Source of the DNA: Megalonaias nervosa
Taxonomy: Eukaryota > Mollusca > Bivalvia > Unionida > Unionidae
Direction of reading: 5' to 3'
Length of the DNA stretch: 64,000 bases
Assembly (NCBI GenBank): GCA_016617855.1
Contig: JAECUM010001144.1
Location: 30,118 to 94,117 of the forward strand
Below, piece after piece: positions 58,196 to 64,000 of this stretch. Below the pieces are notes generated by a model that did not search any database, was not told the origin of the DNA, and saw nothing but the letters and a program-made list of their open reading frames with translations. Each line of letters starts with the position of its first letter. Within the stretch, counting starts at the first letter, position 1. A program made the translations under genes and the position numbers.

Positions 58196-58600
58196 TGATC
58201 AAAATCAGATCCGATACAGTATACAACTTCCAGAGTGACAACAAATTCAGCCAATCAGATGCATGATTACGACATTAATATTATGTGGATTTTGCTCTTC
58301 TCAAACCCGTCCAAGATCTAGAAGATATAAACCCATATTTCCATATTTGATAAAAACTGGATCAGAAATACAGCTTCCAATCTGGTAACAAGGTTATCCA
58401 ATCAGATGCAAGACCTCCTCTTCAATAAGCATTGATCTCACTCATTATCAGCTTGTCGAAGATTTTGATGATTAAACCCACGCCCAAGTTTGACTGAAAT
58501 CAAATCAGAAATATGGATTCCAGAGTGGTAACAAAAAATGTTGATGGATGGATGACATTTGGACTTGGAAGGCCATACCATAAACTCACCTGGTCCTGTG
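58196..58600. repeat. Degenerate ~110-bp repeat array, right part
   Basis: Continues the units of 55230-56062: TGATCAAAATCAGATCC, CCAATCAGATGCATGA, ATCAGAAATACAGCTTCC. Confidence 0.7.
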
Positions 58601-59860
58601 GCCTAAGTTCAGTTAAAAACTAGGTCATGTATTCTCAACTTTTTTTTACACAACAAATTCTTGAGTTCATGAGAATATGGTGCTAGAGATGATGCCGAAA
58701 GAGAAATGAAGAAACTAATTTAAAAGTGCTCACCAAATCTGACTTAAACTGAATTATAAAGGGTGCGGAAACCTAAATAACGATGCCTCAAACAATGCAG
58801 GCCATAACTCTTCTATATGAAGACAAAGACAAAAACAATCCAACTTGTATCAGATTTCCTTAGTACAAAGCATTACATCAAATTTGATAGTACATACAAA
58901 ATTAGAATCTAATAATTATAAACAGTTGTTTGTATGGAAATAAAAGTGGAATTTTAACAGCAATAGCTCCATCAAACAGTACAATAGATCCCAGACAATT
59001 TAATTCATTTGAAATCGAGTCAATGCAAAACACCATAGAGATCTAATTTAAGTCCAATAATCTCAAATTAAGCTGCAGAAACTAAAGTGTGACAGGATGA
59101 ATAATCTGGGTCCATAATGCTACTGGAAGATGACACAGAATATTGACAATAGATCTCATGTGAAGCCTTGTTGATTTCAAGCTGCTTACAAAATCTGATT
59201 CAAATTCAATTATTCATTGTCAAGTCACACTCCCGAAATCAAACTGCTAGATAACAGACAGGAATACAGAAGGAATGACTTGGCTGAGCTAAATTCGATG
59301 AACAGAGCTCTAATACCAACAAATTTTGTGTGCCACAATACTTTTAGTTAAATATCAGGAAATAAGTATGCTGCTTATAATAGAAATTCAGACAAAACAG
59401 TCAGATCACGGTTTCCAGTTTGTACCTAATACTATTTCTAATGTAACACTAAATTTATCTTTTCATATCTTTTCCAAATAAATCCAGTAAGAACAAGAAA
59501 GTCTAGATCATAAGCTTTCTTGTTGGAATCACCATAAACAAAGAGAGCATAAGGGCAAAACATGCTTAATAAGGTCTGAGCTTTTCACAGCTCATAATAT
59601 TTCCAAGTCAGAATATCGTCAAACAAGAGACCCAGGTGGGCATTATATTGCTCACCTGCTTATTTGATATATGTCAGCTTGTGAATGCAAATTTACACAC
59701 TGTAGAGGGAAAGAAAACCTATTACATTTTATCTTACTGATGGTGTCATTTATCTTCTTCCCTATACCATATATAGGATCACTTTCTTGGCATAAAAAGA
59801 ATAAGTCACATTATACAACAAGCATTCTTCCTTTGATCTCTCCTTCTCCATGGGGACAAG
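58601..59860. other. Intron sequence; mollusc-style repeat phrase at 59625
   Basis: AACAAGAGACCCAGGTGGGC then ATTATATTGCTCACCTG near 59625-59658 resembles a phrase I associate with dispersed repeats of bivalves and other molluscs. Otherwise nothing recognised. Confidence 0.4.
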
Positions 59861-59867
59861 ACCTTGA

Positions 59868-59945
59868 TTCATAACTGAGCTGTGTGGTCAAAGTGCTGGA
59901 TTCATGATAAGAAAGTTGTGGGTTCATTTTCCACCATATGATCAG
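59868..59945 (+). mobile_element. tRNA-like SINE head, family E (tentative)
   Basis: GAGCTGTGTGGTCAAAGTGC, TGGATTCATGATAAGAAAG and GTTGTGGGTTCATTTTCCAC give a box A/box B layout of a decayed tRNA-like head. The 3' extent is unknown. Confidence 0.5.
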
Positions 59946-60009
59946 TCTGTATTTTCATTACTATATGTGGATCTTCCTCATAATGAAACTCATATGAGCT
60001 CTTGATGAT

Positions 60010-60360
60010 GAAGTGTAGTGTCTATTGGTCGAATGCTCAGTTAATCAGATGCAAGAGCACCGCATATTTATATAACTAATCTCAATCTTGATTATACAAG
60101 CTTACATACCATATTTGATCATAATCTGATCAGAAATATGATCTCTAGAGTGTGCACATGCTCAGCCAAATCAAATGCAAAATCACCCCATAAATATACA
60201 TGGATATTGCTCATACCTGAACTCTAAGGAGATCTTGACATAAGCTTACATAAAAAAATCTTATTTAAATTTATTTAGAAATATGGTCTCTAGAACATTC
60301 ACCAGCTCTGCTAATTAGATGCAAGATCAATATTATGCAGGATCAAACTCATTCAAAATC
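60010..60360. repeat. Degenerate ~110-bp repeats
   Basis: TTAATCAGATGCAAGAGCAC, TTTGATCATAATCTGATCAG and AAATATGATCTCTAGAG; the same family as the array at 55230. Confidence 0.6.
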
Positions 60361-61223
60361 TGTAATCTTATCAATACTAACCAAATATCCAGACATTAAA
60401 AAATAATTAATTTTCTCTCTGTAAAGATAATTCATGTGTAACGACAATAATAAATTTTCCTGACTAATGTCCAGTAAATGAATATCTTCATTGTCATACA
60501 CTGTCTAGGCAAATAAACTAAGTTAAATTTTATCAGTTGCTTGCCAATATAGAACACTTCCATGGCAATGTTTGAATATTCTTATACAAATAAAAAATTC
60601 TGGTGGGATTTCTGGTTTTTAATTATTTTTTTTAATTGTAAAATCATGAGATTCTGTTAACTGTGAACATGAGTTGCTGTTGGTGACAAGTCCTCCTAGA
60701 AACATTGTCTACAAACATGATCCAAGTCCAACCACTACTGCTCATTCATTAAGTGTTTCAATATTATAGCAAAAGAAATGGAGAATAGTGATAATTGTGA
60801 CTAATTGTGATTTAACAGCCAGAAGGAATCAAGGATGCAATTACAGTTTCTTTTTTCTATATTAATTTATTAAATTTGCTTAATTCCATTTTATATCAAT
60901 AAATCAATACATTGGAAGAAGAAACAAATGATCATATTCCATTCATTTTTTCATCTTTAAGCAACACAGCACACTACATCCACATTTTTCCTAAGAAAAA
61001 TCCTTTACCAACTCTCCGTAGCAGATTTAAGATCAAAACCTTCTTCTATTACCTGCATCAATGTCGTAACAACTTCTTGTTTTCCATGCCCACTGCCCTT
61101 CATCTTGATTATGAGAAATGAAGTGCTGATGATGGACAATGAACAGCACATGACTAAAAACTAATAAAAATTATTACATTAGGTATTTCAAAGAAAATGA
61201 ACTGTGGGAACTCAACTTAATAC
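60361..61223. other. Intron sequence, nothing recognised
   Basis: The frame 60912-61121 (plus) has no recognised family. Confidence 0.45.
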
Positions 61224-61358
61224 CTGTTGTTCTGTACAAGGTAGTCTAGAATTTTGGCAAGCTGTTTCTCAAATATGGCTACCCGTATCCAGATGTACTT
61301 TGGATTGTATGTTGTTGTTGGCCTCTTCATCCGAGTTTTACTGGCATCCACTGACTTC
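61224..61358 (-). CDS. SGSM1/2: SGSM exon 1 of window: C-terminal RUN domain
   Basis: The 135-bp exon follows a TTTTTCAG acceptor and ends AACAG|GTATTA. It enters after a split codon and leaves in phase 2. It encodes SVDASKTRMKRP followed by NPKYIWIRVAIFEK and LDYLVQNN, the last helices of the RUN domain in the SGSM family. RUN domains mediate binding to small GTPases (Rap in SGSM). Upstream RUN exons and the start codon should lie beyond 64000; I saw no candidate in 61359-64000. Confidence 0.9.
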
Positions 61359-61854
61359 CTGAAAAATTTAGTGAAATTAGAAATGTAGCAATAATAACAA
61401 TAATTTACCCAATTTAAGGGGATTGAAGCCCACACTACTGTTATAAGCAGGTTGTGGTAAACTTGAGGACGTTATAGTGAGGGACCACAAATTAGTTAAA
61501 AAAATGCAATTTTTTGGAGAAGAAAATGTCAGCATTAATAAAAGAATGTGCAAATGCTTTTAAGTGCATAAGTGATTCTTACAACAAATAAGTAAAAGAA
61601 GAGTCACTGCTTCAAAGTGTGTGACATCTGTAAAAGCAATAAGATCTAATTAGAATGGTTCCCATAGAAACTAACAGCGGTATGTCACAAGTCTGGAAAC
61701 AATTACAAGAACATTGACAAACAAAAAAGAGCCTTGATAAATTGCAAGGTAAATTTTCAGCAGCAACACTATAAACCGGTATATACTATATTGTGCATTG
61801 AATACACATGACTGTGTATGACACAGACCATGAATACTGTGCTTTGGCAGATCA
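61359..61854. other. Intron sequence, nothing recognised
   Basis: Upstream intron of exon 1 of this window. Confidence 0.45.
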
Positions 61855-61925
61855 GTGTCTGCACTCTAGGCTGTACTGATGATTTTAGATGAATAATGTA
61901 GACCATGATCTGCTGGTGCATTCAA
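61855..61925. repeat. Palindromic repeat family, fragment
   Basis: TCTGCACTCTAGGCTGTACT, TGTAGACCATGATCTGCTGG and TGCATT, ending where the minisatellite starts. Confidence 0.5.
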
Positions 61926-62265
61926 TGTACTCTAGCACAGTTCAATGTACAGTAGCAAAATTTTCAATGTACACTAGCAAATTCAATGTACCTACTCTAG
62001 TATAGTTCAATGCACACTAGTCCGTAGCATATAAATTTTCAATGTCCACTATCAAATTTCAATGTACTCTAGTACAGTTCAATGTACACTAGCATATTTC
62101 AATATCCACTAGCATATTTCAATGTCCACTAGTATATTTCAATTTACACTTGCCCATTTCAATATCCACTAGCATATTTCAAAGTCCACTAGTATATTTC
62201 AATGTACACTTGATATTTCAATATCCACTAGCATATTTCAATGTACACTAGTATATTTCAATAAA
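61917..62265 (+). repeat. ~20-bp minisatellite, about 17 copies
   Basis: TTTCAATGTACACTAGCATA with TTCAATATCCACTAG variants, unit 18-22 bp. It abuts the palindromic fragment. Confidence 0.93.
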
Positions 62266-63500
62266 ATTGAAATCTGAATACAAAATATCACCAGCATGAA
62301 ACTTCATAATTTTTTCATCTGTCAATTTATTAATTCTAACAAGGATAAATGCAAGCTTGCTAGCAACAGTTTTGAGCCATGTTTAATGTCTCACTATAAT
62401 TGTAATTGGTCCATGCCAATTACTGCACTTGGTAATGTAACAGTACACTGGACTGCCAGAATTACCTTTAGCACTAATGCCACTCCAAAACATCAGCAAC
62501 TTTATTTCTGTAAACACATGACACCAATCATGTCAGTGCTAGTCCTTTGTGATCTGATGTGGTCCACAGTGTTTATTTTAGATGGATTAGAACTTTTTGC
62601 CAACAACTGTGCTTGTTTAGTACATCACTGTTTTTTAAATGAAATACAGACATGAACATTATTTTATTGTTGCTATTACAAGCTTTAGAATTGCTAAAAG
62701 TGTTCTGCATGTGGTGTGATGTCACTGGGTCACAAATCAGCATATTTTAACTGGTACTCTGAACTGAAGATATTTAACTGACAAAATAACTTGACATTAC
62801 TCACTGTGCCTTTTTACAGATTAATAATAAGATGTTCACTTTTTTAACTGTCTTTCAAAGTGGTAAATATGTGAGTCATTCTGAACTCCTATTTAAAATG
62901 GAATCATGTTCTTAGCATAAGTATACATTAGCCTTAATTGTAACTGGAAATGAATACATGTAATCCAATTTTTTCCAGCTAAGTCATATGAGATTATTCT
63001 GCAGTTAAATCACTTGAAACTTGACAGTGCAGCCATATATTAGAAATGAAGATTGTCAAGCAAATTAATCAAAGGTAGGTATTGCTTTAATGATACTCGA
63101 ATGGTCTGATCAATCAAATGCATGACAATATGGGTTGAAATAAATGAAATGCACACATACCATCAAGTGAACAAACATTTAATTTACATAAACTATCATT
63201 ATTGCTATATGTTTAACTGATGGTTTGTTTATCCCCTCTAAAACACATACACACATTCATCAAATTTATATTTTTTCACTTTATTTCAGTTGTTTGCCTG
63301 ATCTGTAGTATTCATGGACCCCAAGTACCGTGATATAATGGGGGTGAGCTGTACCGACACTCACACCAAACAAAGTACTACAGAATTGGTACAAATTTGT
63401 TAATCTATGAACTGCCTGTAGCCTTAAGTTTAAAATAAGCAAACGGTAAGGGCATCTTTATTTTCTTTATATGGGCTTCTATTTTAAGGATTTTATATAT
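62266..63500. other. Intron sequence, nothing recognised
   Basis: A 119-residue plus-strand frame at 62296-62655 has no family resemblance. No RUN-domain exon was seen on the minus strand. Confidence 0.45.
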
Positions 63501-63508
63501 TTAAACCT

Positions 63509-63847
63509 ACTGCTCTGGTGGCCTAAGTGGTTAGAGCATCCACCTAAAATGTGGGAGGTCACAGGTTCAACCATCCGCCGAGTCATACCAAAGAATAAAA
63601 ATGGTACTAGCAGCTGCCTCACTTGGCAAACAACATTAAGAGGTTAGTGTTAGGACTGATCGGCCTGGTGTCAGGATAATGTGACTGGGTGAGATATGGT
63701 TCTACATGTCTGCGGCATGATGTCCCAGTGCTAGACATCACTATAAACTGCCACACTGCAGACATGTCAGCGATATGACTAAAAAACTGTACAAGCTACA
63801 TTAAAAATCCAAATCACAAACACACATACAAACACACATACACACAC
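63509..63847 (+). mobile_element. tRNA-derived SINE, family B, plus-strand copy
   Basis: Head CTGCTCTGGTGGCCTAAGTG, GTTAGAGCATCCACC; body ATCGGCCTGGTGTCAGGATA; tail (CA)n. ATTTAAAC at about 63499-63506 and 63848-63855 is a likely TSD. Confidence 0.92.
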
Positions 63848-64000
63848 ATTTAAACATTTATCTTATACTTTATATACTTTTATAAAATTTCAAGATTTAT
63901 ACCATTATCTTATACTTTTATATACTTTAACAGAATTTCAACATCTTTCCCTTTTAATCTATTATCTTGTAGTACTTCATGTTTATGTTTATTTTAAAGG

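Larger units (their letters stand above)
3943..61358 (-). other. SGSM1/2: SGSM1/2-like RUN-TBC Rab-GAP gene (partial, 15 exons)
   Basis: Gene-level entry. Fifteen minus-strand exons with AG acceptors and GT donors (one GC donor) join in phase at all 14 junctions. Translated in order they give the end of a RUN domain (NPKYIWIRVAIFEK), the signature [20 protein letters not shown] then [12 protein letters not shown], the PH-like [84 protein letters not shown] and [20 protein letters not shown]. These match vertebrate SGSM1 and SGSM2 in content and order, compared from memory. SGSM proteins bind Rab and Rap GTPases through the middle region and stimulate Rab GTP hydrolysis through the TBC domain on endomembranes. 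Whether it is closer to SGSM1 or SGSM2 cannot be decided here, and molluscs may have a single gene. Start codon, promoter, most of RUN and most of TBC lie outside the window. Confidence 0.95.

Noticed and set aside
62296..62655. 119-residue plus-strand frame
   Set aside because: No family resemblance, no splice context, and antisense to the SGSM intron; length is within chance for this much sequence.

Overview
This is a eukaryotic intron-rich window: AT-rich, no operons, and full of retrotransposons, SINEs, foldback elements, minisatellites and (TA)n tracts. The only host gene I can support lies on the minus strand and runs through nearly the whole window. I spliced 15 coding exons (about 2.4 kb of coding sequence over 57 kb). 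Every exon junction keeps phase, and the product is an orthologue of small G protein signaling modulator (SGSM1/SGSM2, RUTBC2/RUTBC1), a RUN plus PH-like plus TBC Rab-GAP. Transcription enters at the high-coordinate end. The exons cover the end of the RUN domain (61.3-53.1 kb), the linker and PH-like Rab-binding region (51.0-34.9 kb), the lead-in to the TBC domain (25.9-16.3 kb, including a long acidic linker) and the first TBC exon (4.1-3.9 kb). The 5' exons (start codon, first part of RUN) and the rest of the TBC domain lie outside the window. The exon content, intron sizes and repeat types suggest a lophotrochozoan, most likely a mollusc such as a bivalve. That assignment is inference.

Everything else is intronic. 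From 1 to 12 kb there are degenerate ~115-bp repeats, a 62-bp minisatellite, a 46-bp minisatellite interrupted by a 1.36-kb hAT-like element and a tRNA-derived SINE, a 257-bp tandem duplication, and a 5'-inverted (twin-primed) LINE with a perfect 10-bp target-site duplication (TSD). From 12 to 25 kb there are another SINE, a 69-bp minisatellite, copies of a palindromic repeat family, a 2.1-kb pogo/Tigger-like non-autonomous DNA element and a decayed LINE fragment. From 25 to 35 kb there are a SINE, a second LINE copy with an 11-bp TSD, a segmental duplication whose first copy is split by a 938-bp solo LTR, two SINEs and a DDE-transposase fragment. From 35 to 52 kb there are long minisatellites, a second solo LTR and further SINEs. 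From 53 to 64 kb a degenerate repeat array was hit by a 2.1-kb pogo/Tigger-like element that in turn carries a 138-bp hAT MITE with a perfect 8-bp TSD.

I found no new multi-gene system. The points most worth checking are the recent, well-bounded insertions inside one gene, a dispersed family of palindromic elements with repeated hairpins, and a few unusual splice sites (a GC donor, overlapping tandem donors, a NAGNAG acceptor and a (TA)n tract 10 nt from a donor).
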